This document shows, in pieces, positions 21,673-31,861 of a stretch of 64,000 nt of DNA. Both the position numbers and the translations under genes were made by a program. Source of the DNA: Sorghum bicolor. Lineage: Eukaryota; Streptophyta; Magnoliopsida; Poales; Poaceae. The notes beneath the pieces are model-generated. The model was not told the origin of the DNA and searched no databases. It worked only from the letters and a program-made list of their open reading frames with translations. The stretch spans positions 57,964,600 through 58,028,599 of the forward strand of contig NC_012874.2 of the NCBI RefSeq assembly GCF_000003195.3. The letters run 5' to 3'. Every line of letters begins with the position of its first letter. The first letter of the stretch is position 1.

Positions 21673-22901
21673 CTAGGTAGAGTGCCCGTGCGTTGCTACG
21701 GGATAGCTAACAATTTATAATAAAAATTACAGAAATCGCACGATAAGATAACAAATACTGTAAAAAATAAATACCAACATTAAAAGACATTTAATTAAAA
21801 AATAAAGTTTATAAAATTAATAAAGTCACGAACGGCTTTCGACATTCTCACGATATCCTTCACTTGAATGCATGTTGTCCACCAGGCCTATAGGTCAGCC
21901 CTTAAAGTATTTTAATATCGTATAGTCTAAATGCGAGCTCTCAATCTTGATTGATGTAGGTGTTGATGGCGAATTGTTAGAAAAGACGTTAGCCAAAGAC
22001 CATCAGATTAAATATCTCTAGTCGCATCTGAAACTTGTAACAGTAGTAGTCAAGCACGGAGACACATGTTTTCACAACATGTTATACAGAGAGACATTGT
22101 TCGAATTAATATCATGAGTTAATATAAAAGAGTTTATATTGCATTAATGAAAAGAGTTCCAAGTCATCCGCCGGGAACGCATTGCCGCTCCGCCGCACGG
22201 TGACCGTCGCCGGCGGCGCGTCGAACAGCTTCCCCGCTGTCTTGTACGTGTAGGTCCTGCACCACCACGGTGAGAAGGCCGGCGAGGCACTAGGAGAAGG
22301 CCATGCTCAGCTTGTCGACGTCGTTGACGACGGAGAAAGTCCCTCCCATGTTGTTCCTGGCGACGGCGTTGAGCACTGTGGGGTTGTAGTCGGCGCCGAA
22401 CCCGAAGGTGTACACCGGCGCGTTGCCGATCTTGACGTCGACGGCGTTCCCGCCACGGTTCTGCTGCCCATCGGACATGAGCATGACGCCGACGATGCGG
22501 CCGAAGCTGAGGTTCCGGTCGGCGAGGACCTTCAGGATCGAGATTATGTTTTGTTTCCTTACCCGTGACTGAAATTTTTGCTACGTACAAGGATCTGGCA
22601 ATGCAAGATTGGAAAGTGTCCGAAATTTTGTTGTTACGTTGATGAAATTTTATATCAGAAATCTTTTCTTTTTTGTTTATTTCATTTCGCACACTTCCAC
22701 ATATCTGATTATATATTATTCTTTGTCATAAATTTGCATCAGAAATCATTTCTTATTTTTTTATTTTAATTTTCATCCTTCCACCTCCTACGGCATCGTA
22801 CGACATCGTTTGTTTCGCACGTAGAGGGGAGCGGCGGGAGCGATCCCAAAAAAGTCGCACCATCTGGTGGTCTTACTTTTGTTCTTTTTAGTTGTAGGAG
22901 A
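21673..22901 (-). mobile_element. Helitron on the minus strand carrying a VWA gene fragment
   Basis: Read on the minus strand the left border is CCCGTAGCAACGCACGGGCA CTCTACCTAG, an excellent match to the grass Helitron 3' end (CGT..AACGCACG.. then CTAG). The right border is TCTCCTACAACTAAAAAG. Flanks are A (21672) and T (22902). It has no replicase; its cargo is the fragment at 22146-22560. The left end is very secure, the right end is inferred from the TC start and the A|T rule. Confidence 0.72.
22146..22560 (-). pseudogene. von Willebrand factor A-domain gene fragment
   Basis: The minus strand gives ADRNLSFGRIVGVMLMSDGQ, then VYTFGFGADYNP, GGTFSVVNDVDKLSMAFS, an in-frame TAG (at about 22292) and CLAGLLTVVVQD. 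This is the C-terminal half of the VWA fold as found in plant VWA/RING (WAV3-like) proteins, where SDGQ and FGFGAD motifs are characteristic. The metal-binding DxSxS half, the RING and the rest are missing and there is a stop, so it is a captured piece rather than a gene. The GC content differs sharply from the AT-rich flanks. Confidence 0.75.
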
Positions 22902-22920
22902 TATATATGTCCGTGCTAAC
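22650..22920. repeat. Dispersed duplication, copy 1
   Basis: Shares TTTTATATCAGRAATYT, TTCGCACGTA..GGGAGCG and a long near-identical stretch from GTCGCACCATCTGGTGG to GTCCGTGCTAAC with 26660-26866. The shared block includes the Helitron right border and about 19 bases beyond it. Confidence 0.8.
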
Positions 22921-23032
22921 GCCACAGTTTTATTTTAAGGATATACATAAAAACAACCAAACAACGATATTTTTTGATAATTTAAGTCACACTCAATTGT
23001 ATATAACCATGTATATTATGTGGGAAATGCTC

Positions 23033-23173
23033 GTCAACGGCTCCTTCCTCAATAAAATAAAACTGTCAACGGCTCCTTCCTCAATAATATTATCTACCAG
23101 ATGAGAACATATTATTAGAAACTCATGTTTTGATTTGCATCACCATAAACCGTCAACGGCTCCTTCCTCAATG
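23033..23173. repeat. Three short direct repeats
   Basis: CGTCAACGGCTCCTTCCTCA occurs at about 23034, 23067 and 23152, each followed by AATA or ATG. Too few and too irregular to be a CRISPR-like or satellite array; probably local slippage in the Helitron-like block. Confidence 0.75.
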
Positions 23174-23273
23174 CCTGCAACCATAATCACGGGTACTTAA
23201 TTTCAATGATACAAGACCAATTTCATATCTTTTGGGTTCTATAGCTAGAATGAGCAGCTGTGTGCATATTTAC

Positions 23274-23336
23274 CTGAGCAACAATTAAAGTTACTGACAA
23301 CACAGCCATCATCAATGCACATGCGAAGGCCATCCA
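23274..23336 (-). pseudogene. Captured 63-bp exon encoding a membrane segment
   Basis: On the minus strand CTTTCAG precedes and GTAAATATG follows a 21-codon exon reading WMAFACALMMAVLSVTLIVAQ, a single hydrophobic helix. The splice sites are canonical. The intron and acceptor just upstream (about 95 bp, 23338-23432) are duplicated at 25778-25876 in front of unrelated sequence. The parent gene is not recognised. Confidence 0.5.
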
Positions 23337-23432
23337 CTGAAAGAACAAAGAAGGAGCCAAAACTATTCTTCGTCAGTCATGCCATCAGATCAGCATAATG
23401 CATCTCAAGATTATAAGGGCTTGTTTGGTTCC

Positions 23433-24912
23433 TCGTGTTTTTTTAACCTGTTAAATTTTAACACCTTCAACCAAATAACTCCTAAAGCCATCCGCTTGCC
23501 CCCTCCATTGCACGTAAAATAATAAATTTCAGGTGTATATGCACAGTGAGTAAAATGGTTTATTGACATGCCCAAAAAATGTTAAAAAAATCAAGCACTT
23601 GCCTACCAATATATATTCCAAGTGCAATTGAGGAAGATTTATTCGAGAATCTAAATTGAACAGAGAGTTCTATTATAGATCACAGTTGCATAGCCTAAAA
23701 AGACTTATTTAATGAAACATACTAAATTAAGTTAAATCATCCACTCCAAGACAATTCATGTTGGATCATTTACACCAAAATAGGATTCAGTTGCAGGGCC
23801 TAAAATAAACTTATTTAATGACTAAACATACTAAATTATAGAGCTAAATCATCCAATCCTAGGACAATTCATGTTGGATCATTTAAATCACAATAGGATA
23901 GTGAAAAAAAGACACACATGTTGTATGCCTCGTGATGCTATCTCCCAGGCACTCTAAGCATTCTAATTGCCAAACAATCAAACAAGTGCGGATCGTTGAA
24001 CAATCAAACAAGTGAGGATGACATGCATAATTTGGAAACTGATAATACACAAAGAATTGACTCTGCAATAATTAGGTTATCTCTGCAATAATAATAAGCA
24101 TGTAGAAATTTGATTCAGATCTCAGAAGGAAGGAAAGAGTGTACCTCTTCATATCAACTGAGTAACCTCAATATAAAGAAAACAATTACCAAGATGAATG
24201 TATAAAAGAAGTTTCAGTGGCAAAGCGGATCCAAGTATCTCATGATCAGAATAAAACAAAAATGTTAAGCATCAATGCTAATGAAACCACAAATCTGCAA
24301 GGGAACCATGTATATGGTTATCACCGTACACATGAGCATGGACCAGATGATGTCTATGACCAAGAAAGGAAGCATACCACAGAAATAAGAGAAGAATGGT
24401 CAAGTTCTAATGGAAAATGTCTATATAAATAACGACAATAGAAACTTCTATATAGTATCACTCAAGCAACAAAGTTCAAGTTCTGTAGAGAAAAAAGAAA
24501 AAAAAAACATCAAGATTCAATTCATGAAAATAGACAAAATGTTTACTTCTTCGTGTGAACATTTACAATCCACAAAAGTTGCTGGGTGCTCCATCACTAT
24601 GAGAGTTAACATATGGCATCTTTCCTACATTTTGCAAGCAAAGCGAAATTTCTCATAAAATGGTATGCAATATAGCAATTGTAACTCATAATGCAATAAT
24701 CTAGGAACCCAATTTGTTAAAGATATGAGAACTCTCAATTCCCAAGGATTTTATTAGTAAAATAACTGAATAACAGTACAAAAATAAAGGGTAGCAGGGG
24801 CACTAACAACTACTTGGTATCTACGTGTTATTTAATTGTTTCACTTTCAAAAGAAACTTCAGAGAACCTTGCTAATTAATAGAAAATCACTTGAGGAAAA
24901 TAGCCCTAGTTA
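23433..24912. other. AT-rich stretch, no gene found
   Basis: Introns or spacer of the Helitron-like block. Near-duplicate phrases occur (GACAATTCATGTTGGATCATTTA at about 23751 and 23863), and small ORFs at 24217 and 24410 look random. Confidence 0.55.
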
Positions 24913-25070
24913 GCAAAGTAAAAAGTAATCATCAAAGTGATGGCTAAAAGATGCTATCTTAAAAAAGCTAAAAAATTTACAATCTGGCCGTCATTTGCAA
25001 AGTAAAAAGTAATCATCAAAGGTGATGGCTAAAAGATGCTATCTTAAAAAGGCTAAAGAATTTACAATCC
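24913..25070 (+). repeat. ~85-bp tandem duplication
   Basis: GCAAAGTAAAAAGTAATCAT...GGCTAAAGAATTTACAATC is present twice in a row (about 24913-24984 and 24997-25070) with few differences. Confidence 0.85.
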
Positions 25071-25363
25071 CGAGAGTCTGATGGGTTATGACATACTATT
25101 GCAACTGGTAGCAATCGTCTCATCTATAACTATAAAATAAGCTCAGTTTGTGATTTAAATTACCATGAACTAAAACTGCACACATGGTGCTTTGCCTCCC
25201 AGGAACAATGCTCTGACAATTGAGCTCAACGGCGATGCCGATGCATAGTTGGGCGTCAAGCATGCTGAGACAGTCACATATGCAAATCATTAACAACATC
25301 TGAATACCTAAAATAATTGGCAAAGTTCTCTCAGGCAAAGGTTTGGATCGATGTGAGATTACC

Positions 25364-25505
25364 TTGCATACAAGCGAGAATCTTCACGAGGTCGCTGGTG
25401 GGAGTGACAAGCACGCGGACGCCCTTCCCGGAATCCCGACCATCGTCATCACGCCTACCGTGTTCTCCGGGTTCGAATCCACCCCACCCAGCAACCAGAG
25501 GCAAT
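25364..25505 (-). pseudogene. Captured exon fragment, unrecognised
   Basis: The minus strand reads GKGVRVLVTPTSDLVKILAC followed by MQ and a GTAATCTC donor, an exon 3' end with canonical splice signal. The sequence further upstream (to 25820) is GC-rich with a CTTTCAG acceptor at about 25776. I cannot identify the protein. Confidence 0.4.
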
Positions 25506-26191
25506 TAGATCCAGAATCCCAGAACTCCTAATAACCCACACAACAAAATACATACGATGGGATCGGTAGACGAGGAGATCCAATGAAGGGAGCGAAGCCC
25601 TGACCTAGGTCGGTGCCGCCGCCGAGCCGAGGGCCGCAGGCCCATGACGACGACCTCAGCTCTCTCGTCCTGGGGCTGCCGCTCGGTGGACCACCCGCAC
25701 CCGAAGCCACCCGAGCTGGAGCTACTTGGCACCACGCCGTGAAGAGCTGCTGCGGAGGCAACGCGCCGCCGGTAAGCCACTGAAAGAACAAAGAAGAAAT
25801 TAGGAGCCAAAACTCGTCAGTCATGCCACCAGATCAGCATAATGCATCTCAAGATTATAAGGGCATGTTTGGTTCCAGCAAGCAACCGAATCAAATCGCA
25901 AATAACCATTAATTTCAACAAAATCGTCAACCTCCGATTCTTATCGAACCTTCAATTTCAACAAACCGTGAACGGTGAACCTACTATTCTTGCCTCCCAA
26001 CGAAAATGAGCGACGCAACCATCATGGCGATGAGCATCAAAATCGCATCATTTTTCGCACAACAATGCCTATCTCCCCCACACAAGCACGAAACCACCAA
26101 ACGAAACTCACGGCTAAAACACACAAAAGATTAGGGTAAACAGAGGGATCACGATTCACCAAAAACCCTGTCCCCAGGCCCGCCATCTCAC

Positions 26192-26460
26192 CTCGCTTCT
26201 TGTGCGGGCGCTCCCCATCGGAGCCGTACCCTTCCTCCCTGCTACCGCCGCCGCCGCCACCTCCGCTGCCCTCCGCGGCGAGGTGCGCGATGTTCCCCAT
26301 ACTGGCGCTCTTCCGGATGGGCTTGTCCCCGATGCGCACGCCGAAGAGCTTGACGGGCCGCATGGTGCAGGTGCGCGCGTTGTGCCCGTGGTGCCCGCAC
26401 TGCGAGCACCGTCTGGGCCCGTCGCCCGCCGCGGCGCCGATGCGCCGCCGGACCGGACGG
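26192..26460 (-). pseudogene. First exon of a MYB-related (zinc-knuckle, SHAQKYF-class) transcription factor gene, captured
   Basis: The minus strand encodes RRCSQCGHHGHNARTC, a CX2CX4HX4C zinc knuckle, then RPVKLFGVRIGD, IRKSASMGNIAHLA, a Gly-run and EEGYGSDGERPHKKRGE, ending at a GTGAG donor at 26191. This layout is the N-terminus of plant one-repeat MYB proteins of the MYBS/KUODA type, whose MYB repeat lies in later exons. Those exons are not found here, and no in-frame ATG precedes the knuckle where expected. It is a transduplicated exon in a Helitron-like block. Confidence 0.75.
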
Positions 26461-26659
26461 AGCTGCTGCGGAGAAGGCCGCCTACCGCAGGGCGAGGGCG
26501 AGAGATTGGGAGAGTGCGGGACTTGGGGAGGAGATTGGGCGGCGCGGAATCAACGGTGCAGAGTGGCAACGCAAGAAAATGGAGGCCAGTGCAATCGCAG
26601 AATCAACGGCGCCATCGCGCGAGCGAGGCGAGGTGGAGGCGAGGCAAAGGGCGGACCGA

Positions 26660-26866
26660 CTAAGCGAAAAATTTTATATCAGGAATTCTATATTTTTCTT
26701 TATTTCATTTCGTACCCTTCGATATCTCACCTCCTACTATATATGGAAGGATTCGCACGTACGGGAGCGGGGTGAGCGACACAAAAAAAAGTTGCACCAT
26801 CTAGTGGTCTTACTTTTGTTCTTTTTAGTTGTAGGAGATATATATGTCCGTGCTAACTCTTATTCC
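26660..26866. repeat. Dispersed duplication, copy 2
   Basis: Second copy of the block at 22650-22920, including GTTGCACCATCTAGTGGTCTTAC and GTTGTAGGAGATATATATGTCCGTGCTAAC. Homology stops right after GTGCTAAC in both. Confidence 0.8.
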
Positions 26867-27081
26867 AAGAAACGATGATCATTTGTGTCGGCTCTAGAGA
26901 TTCGGAGAAGAAAACTATATATATATATATATGTGTGTGTGTTAGGAATGTATACAGATAAAACTATATATAAAGATTGTTACATATTCATCTATTTAAT
27001 TATTAATATGGCCTATTCGTTTTATTATAGACAAAGCTTAATTATAAAGCTAAGCCTATAATAATATTTATGCTTAATATG
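26867..27081. other. AT-rich spacer with TA/TG microsatellite
   Basis: Contains (TA)n-(TG)n at about 26918-26942 and otherwise unremarkable AT-rich sequence, probably CACTA interior. Confidence 0.5.
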
Positions 27082-28896
27082 TGTTGACGATGGATAAGCT
27101 ATAAAATCCACACATTGAAACACCGTCAACAGGCCAGAAATAGTGTAAGAATGGAATAGCATAGGCATCTTTTATCACTAAGAGGTTCCACTTGTGCTCT
27201 AAGTATTTGGATGCAGGTACACTTACATTTGGGGGAAAATGAGCTCCTAGACCCACCAAGTCCTGGTCGGCCGACCTACACTTAGGGTGGTCTAGGTGTT
27301 GGCTCAATTCCAGGATCCTAAGGCAACATTTCAAGTCCATCTCGACCCTCAGATCACACTTATGTTTCTGTTCAAGGGTGAAAGATGCAGGTACAAGGAT
27401 CTATGGACCCACGAGAAGAACCAGACCAAAGATAAACAATGTTGCACTCCATGACAAATGGGGACAGCAATGGAGCAAGGCTGGTGGGCCCACCTCACCA
27501 AACCTTGGTCGACCAACCGGGCTATGGTGGGACCCACCTGCCAGCTCCACTCCACCGACCTCCAGAACCTTCTAGAAGGCTCATGGTGGCCCCACCTAAC
27601 AGAATGTCAGGTCGACCGACCTATGATATGAACCAACCTAAGGTCGGTTACACTCCACTGACTTTGGCAACATGTGCAGATGATCTTGGACGTCCATCTA
27701 AGGCGGTTCCAATGACGGTTTATCCAAGGATGAAAAGTGGGAAGCACATGGATCGTTGACGTGGCACCCCCTCTACTCCCCCTATAAATAGAGGTTGCAT
27801 CCACCCTCTCTAGAGTGTGTGTTCCAACTTAGCTCTAGTTTTCCAGTTGTAAGTGTCAGTGTTAGTCTAGTGTGGGAGTTAGAGTTGAGTCGAGCGAAGC
27901 TCGGAGTCTCCGAGTCGTCTTCTGGAGAGTCTACTATTTCTCTTTATCTTTTCTCTTGTAAGACTTTGAGTATTTAATATATTTACTTTTCCTTTACTTT
28001 CCTAAGTATTTACTTTCAGTATTTACTTAGTACAATATTCTATTGTAGTGTCCTAGTCTGTCTTGTAGTAGTTATATACTAGCTAAGTTAGTCTTAAGTG
28101 CTTGGGTTGTTTTCTCTGCCGATAACACGGTGCTTGGACTAGGTCGTATACTTAGTCTGAGTAGTAGGAGTTAGCATAAGCGTGGTGCTTAGACTAAATC
28201 CTGCCCTTGAATACTACCGTATCAAACATGATAGCGGGCGGCGGCGAAGCGTGACAGGCCTCTACTTCCCAGTAGGTTCTATTCACGTCGGGTACGGTCT
28301 GTAGGCGCCCATAAGAAACGAGTCCGCTTGGATAGTAGTTTCGTCCTCCTATTGTAGTCGACTTCCAACAAACAAGCAGTTAAGTTTAGCGACGTTAGTG
28401 TGTGTCCGCTACTAGACTAGATTGGTCTACAAGAATAAAGTTAGAGTCATATGAGTCTTTTCTCACTCGTTGTCCTCCCACCTAGCTACACTACACTAGT
28501 TATCTTAGAGTTATCTAGAACCACATCTACCTTCCTCTACGTTTTCATTACCTCACTACCTTAGTTGATCCTAGCTAAGATAGTATTTCCCTTCCTTGCT
28601 AACTCCTCTAGCACGCTTTCCCTTGGACGAACTATAAATCACGACACCGCGGATACTCACCACGGTCGAAGTGCTACATCGGTATCTGTGCGCTTGCAGA
28701 GTCACCCGTGGTACATCTTGCGTCGTCGCTAGAGCTTAGCGTTGCTTAGTATTTCTGGAGTCGTTGCTCAGGGTAGCCTGACAACCTATCCTAGTAACAG
28801 CTCAGGCTTGCATTTAAGCAGTGCTGCTTAGGTGCCACCATTTCTTGATACTTGTCACATCTTACTCTAGCCAGTGTGCGTTAAGATTTGCCAACA
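27082..28896 (+). mobile_element. Solo LTR, gypsy-type, related to 9615-11162
   Basis: TGTTGACGATGG...GCCAACA, about 1815 bp. The flanks ATATG (27077-27081) and ATACC (28897-28901) are an imperfect target duplication. It shares TTTATCACTAA..GTTCCACTTGT, the GGTCGGCCGACC palindromes (27265, 27507, 27610), a TATA box CCTATAAATAG near 27779, GTGGTGCTTAGAC near 28171 and the terminal ...GTGCTACATCGG..GCTTGCAG block with the other LTRs. No partner LTR is present. Confidence 0.7.
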
Positions 28897-28974
28897 ATAC
28901 CTATTATTGTTATATACAAATAATAAACAAAAACAAATAAATGAACTGAAAACAAAAGAAAAAAAGAACCACTT

Positions 28975-29199
28975 TAAAACCGGTTGGATATAGCAACTGG
29001 TGTTAAAGGGTCCTGCTACGTGGCAGCCCTGGCAGGACCCTTTAACACCGGTTGATATAACCAACCGGTTTTAAAGGGGGGCTTTGCCCTGAACCGGGAC
29101 TAAAGGGTGGGCCTATAGTCATGAAAGGGCAGCACCGGCTCGGAAACCGGAGCAATAGGCCCTTCCCGACTGGTGCTAATGCCTGAACGTGCAGCAGTG
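28975..29199 (+). repeat. CACTA 3' subterminal repeats and terminus
   Basis: Repeats of ACCGGTTGGATATAGCAACTGG and CCTTTAACACCGGTTGATAT type in both orientations, then GTGCAGCAGTG ending at 29199. Read backwards this is CACTGCTGCAC, a CACTA-type end with G for A at the fifth base. Confidence 0.7.
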
Positions 29200-29202
29200 T
29201 AA

Positions 29203-30090
29203 ATAGTATTTCTTCATTACCAATATGCGGAGAGCCCTTCCATCGACCACTGGTAGATTTGTAGATTCACAACTTCAAATCACAATTATCCAATACCAGC
29301 TTGCATCCACAAGACATTCATAAAAGTGTTTCAAACAAATAGCAGAGCCCTTCGATCAACACTCCTGGTGTGCGCACAGACTCCGTGAGGATTACAACTA
29401 TATAATATATCTCACAAGACAATACATTAAACAACCATTTGCATAGCACAAATAAACGTTTGGAATGAAAGCACACACTAACTCGTTTCATCTGCAGTCT
29501 GCATAGGCTAAGACTGGCAAAAACAATCAGTGACACAATTCAACAAACAGGTGGTGGGCATAGTATAAGAGACTTAATTGGAACAGAGCACACCTTACAA
29601 GGCGAGCACGAGGTCATGGAAGCCCTGGTTCACGCACTCAACTTTGAGTCGGAGATGCCCGATCGCTGTCCTCCTCCTCGTTGTCATCGTCGTGGACACC
29701 CACGCTGCCAGTGTTGCACATCACCAGCGCTCCCCCACCTCCTCCCCTCCCTACCTGTAGCATCATCGGCGCTAGGACCTGATGCAAAAGGAAGGGGTGC
29801 CACTAAGGATGGGGATTAGTGAGGGGGCGCCGTCGGATCCATAGGGCGATTTGGATCCTACCTTGGTGGGCGGCGGATCCATGGACGCGAGCGCGGGGAA
29901 GGGAAGGTCGAGCGTGATTGGTGGAGGTGATCTCGCGATCGTGATTGCACGATGTGGGAGCTCGCGCACGGGGAGGAGGCCCCACCTGCCGGCGCTGCGG
30001 GATCACAGGTTGGGCAGACGGGCGAAAAATTTTGTGGCACGAAAAATTGTCCACGTTTTGTTCTTTTTAATTGTATATAATAGGAGAATA
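29203..30090 (-). pseudogene. GC-rich gene fragment next to a Helitron-like end
   Basis: A GC-rich island at 29610-30010 sits in AT-rich DNA. Its right edge GGCGAAAAATTTTGTGG ... TTTTGTTCTTTTTAATTGTATATAATAGGAGA resembles the right edges at 22901 and 26838 (GAAAAATTTTATATC, TTTTGTTCTTTTTAGTTGTAGGAGA), so it is probably another Helitron 5' terminus on the minus strand. No protein I can name; the ORFs on both strands are composition-driven. Confidence 0.4.
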
Positions 30091-30336
30091 ATCTAAAACA
30101 TGATGTTTGATACTCATCTCATAGGAGGTAATAAGTTATGTTATATATAGATTGCTGTTGAATTATTACAAGCCTTCTATCTATTATCTTAAAGTCAACG
30201 TTTCTTCATGAAAAGTAACAAATATATGCCCTGTGTGTTGTCAAAAAAAAAAACCCCGTGAAGCAACAACAGACGACCAAAAGGTGTCCGAGTGGAGCTA
30301 CTCGAGTCCGAGTAGGTATCATCGGATCGCGAGCCC

Positions 30337-30347
30337 CATATATAAAG
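30337..30347 (+). promoter_or_regulatory. TATA box of the RING-H2 gene
   Basis: CATATATAAAG about 140 bp upstream of the ATG, with transcription expected to begin near 30370 in a CT-rich stretch, giving a leader of roughly 110 bases. Confidence 0.65.
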
Positions 30348-30480
30348 CCTGCCGTTCTTTCCAATTGCCGGCTGCATCTAAGCTCTCTCTTCACCATTCC
30401 GATCCTGCAGAGACGACGCCGAGAAGGCAGGACCGGCGAGACTGCGTCGCGCACGTACATAGCCAACGCAGAGCATCAAG

Positions 30481-31611
30481 ATGACCGCGTCGGCGGAAGA
30501 GACCGCTGTGGCAGCTGGGTCGTCGTCCGTGCCTGTTCCCGACGACGTTTTTGACGGCGGCGTTGTTGACCTGCCGTCCTCATCGGAAGACGAAAGCGAC
30601 AACGAAGGCGCGGTTCATGGCGAGGACGAAGAGGACGATCTGAGCGCCGAGGCGGACTACTTCAGCAGCGACGAGGAGGGCGACGACACTGGTGACGATG
30701 ACGTCGTCGACAGCGACAGCGAATTTGAAGAGGACGATGACGAGGTGCCGAAGGTCGTCAAGAACGGCGTCGGCGAGGTGGCGGCAGCACCATGCACGTT
30801 CCTTGGGCAGCCGGCGCGGATCGCCACCGTCCAGAGCACAGTATGCTTCGTGAACCTCGCCACTTCCTCGGCGCCACCCTGTCAGTGTCAGTGTCATCAC
30901 GGCGGCGGCAGCGGCGGCGAAATCATCGTCGACTACCGCTACACCCGCTTCTTGCGGACGCAGAGCGGCGGCGACGGCGTCGACATGCACATCTTGGGTC
31001 CCAAACAAGCACGTCTCCGTTTCGTGCTCCCCTCTCCTTTGGCCTCCGACTCCGATCCGGAGACAGCGACGACGGTGAGCAGCTCGCTGCGATTCGCCGG
31101 CGCCATGCTGGCATCTCTGGTCCACCCCGCCTGCTTCAGCGCGCAGCTCCAGGCGCTGTGGTCGGTCACGACGGTGCCGGTACTCGTCCCGGCACGGGCC
31201 ACGTGTCTCCTGGTGACCGTCGACGTGGGCATACTCCGGCCCAGCGACTTCACGGCGGCGCGCATGTGGCGCATGTGCGAGGCGCTGGAGTCCGTGGCTG
31301 GCGAGCGCGCGGCGCTGCCCGCCACGTCTTTTGAGTTTGACATCGCCATCGAGCTCCACCTGCCTGTGCTCCTCAGGTCGGAGGAAGATGTGCGGCCGAC
31401 GAAGCGGCGGAAGGTCACCGGGGAAGACTGCCCGATCTGCTGCGACGTGCTCGAGGAGCAGGGGCGCCTGGCGGCGTGGCCCCGGTGCTCGCACATCTTC
31501 CACGCCGGGTGCTTGGAGCAGCACCTTCTCAGGGGGTATCAGGAATGCCCTTTGTGCAGGAGTGAACTGAAGCTCAGCCCGACCCCCCATCATGTGGAAA
31601 ATGAATACTAG
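30481..31611 (+). CDS. RING-H2 zinc finger protein, putative E3 ubiquitin ligase
   Basis: A single exon of 376 codons. The C-terminus carries a complete RING-H2 finger: Cys317-Pro-Ile-Cys320, Cys336, His338, His341, Cys344, Cys356-Pro-Leu-Cys359, the C3H2C3 pattern that binds two zinc ions and recruits an E2. Residues about 35-90 are extremely acidic (SSSEDESDNE, SSDEEGDDTGDDD), suggesting a disordered interaction region. The middle (about 100-300) has no motif I know. A basic stretch RPTKRRK before the RING may act as a nuclear signal. No signal peptide or membrane segment is evident. The ATG at 30481 follows a TATA box and is the first in frame. Intronless, GC-rich RING-H2 genes are common in grasses. 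The substrate is unknown. The frame is undamaged despite transposons on both sides. Confidence 0.88.
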   Translation: MTASAEETAVAAGSSSVPVPDDVFDGGVVDLPSSSEDESDNEGAVHGEDEEDDLSAEADYFSSDEEGDDTGDDDVVDSDSEFEEDDDEVPKVVKNGVGEVAAAPCTFLGQPARIATVQSTVCFVNLATSSAPPCQCQCHHGGGSGGEIIVDYRYTRFLRTQSGGDGVDMHILGPKQARLRFVLPSPLASDSDPETATTVSSSLRFAGAMLASLVHPACFSAQLQALWSVTTVPVLVPARATCLLVTVDVGILRPSDFTAARMWRMCEALESVAGERAALPATSFEFDIAIELHLPVLLRSEEDVRPTKRRKVTGEDCPICCDVLEEQGRLAAWPRCSHIFHAGCLEQHLLRGYQECPLCRSELKLSPTPHHVENEY

Positions 31612-31654
31612 AACTAGACAATGCAAACTAATTGTGATCCTGCTGCAGTAGTAA

Positions 31655-31858
31655 GGTCTTGTTTATATGCACCCAAAAACCCAAAACATTACAAGATACT
31701 CCATCACATCAAATTTTGCGTCGCATGCATAGAGCATTAAATAATCGCGAGACGAATCTTTTAAGCCTAGTTACTCTATAATTGGACAATGTTTATCAAA
31801 TAAAAATAAAAATACTACAATATCAAAATCTAAAAACTTTTTGCATCTAAACAAAGCC
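31655..31858. mobile_element. Tourist-type MITE
   Basis: 204 bp, ends GGTCTTGTTT / AAACAAAGCC, flanked by TAA at 31652-31654 and 31859-31861. It lies about 45 bp after the RING-H2 stop codon, so it may fall in the 3' untranslated region. Confidence 0.85.
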
Positions 31859-31861
31859 TAA

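Larger units (their letters stand above)
22902..26838 (-). mobile_element. Candidate second Helitron-like block with several captured exons
   Basis: The left edge has GTCCGTGCTAACGCCACAG followed by ATACATAAAAACAACCAAAC, matching the inside of the Helitron 3' end at 13889-13935. The right edge ends in the same GTTGTAGGAGA|T junction as 22901. Within it, exon-like pieces from at least two unrelated genes lie on the minus strand (23274-23336, 25364-25505, 26192-26460). CTAG is lacking at the left edge, so limits are tentative. Confidence 0.45.
13430..29199 (+). mobile_element. Decayed CACTA (En/Spm-type) element with many nested insertions
   Basis: Left marker: subterminal repeats of CCCTTTAGCACCGG type (13436-13612). 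Interior: a GC-rich leader, a TNP1-like pseudogene (19112-20873) and a Ulp1-like domain (20958-21640), all on +. Right marker: AACCGGTTTTAAAGG-type repeats (28975-29160) and the terminal CAGTG at 29195-29199, the reverse of a CACTG end. Solo LTRs, Helitrons and MITEs account for over half the length. The exact left end (CACTA) was not found, and whether the TNP2 tail at 9445-11317 belongs to this copy or to a second CACTA is undecided. Confidence 0.55.

Noticed and set aside
23033..23173. CRISPR-like array
   Set aside because: Only three repeats with unequal spacing, in a plant nuclear sequence full of transposons.
30580..31626. 348-codon minus-strand frame opposite the RING gene
   Set aside because: Shadow of a GC-rich gene in the antisense frame; Arg/Ala/Val-rich with no motif, while the + strand has a full RING-H2 finger and TATA box.
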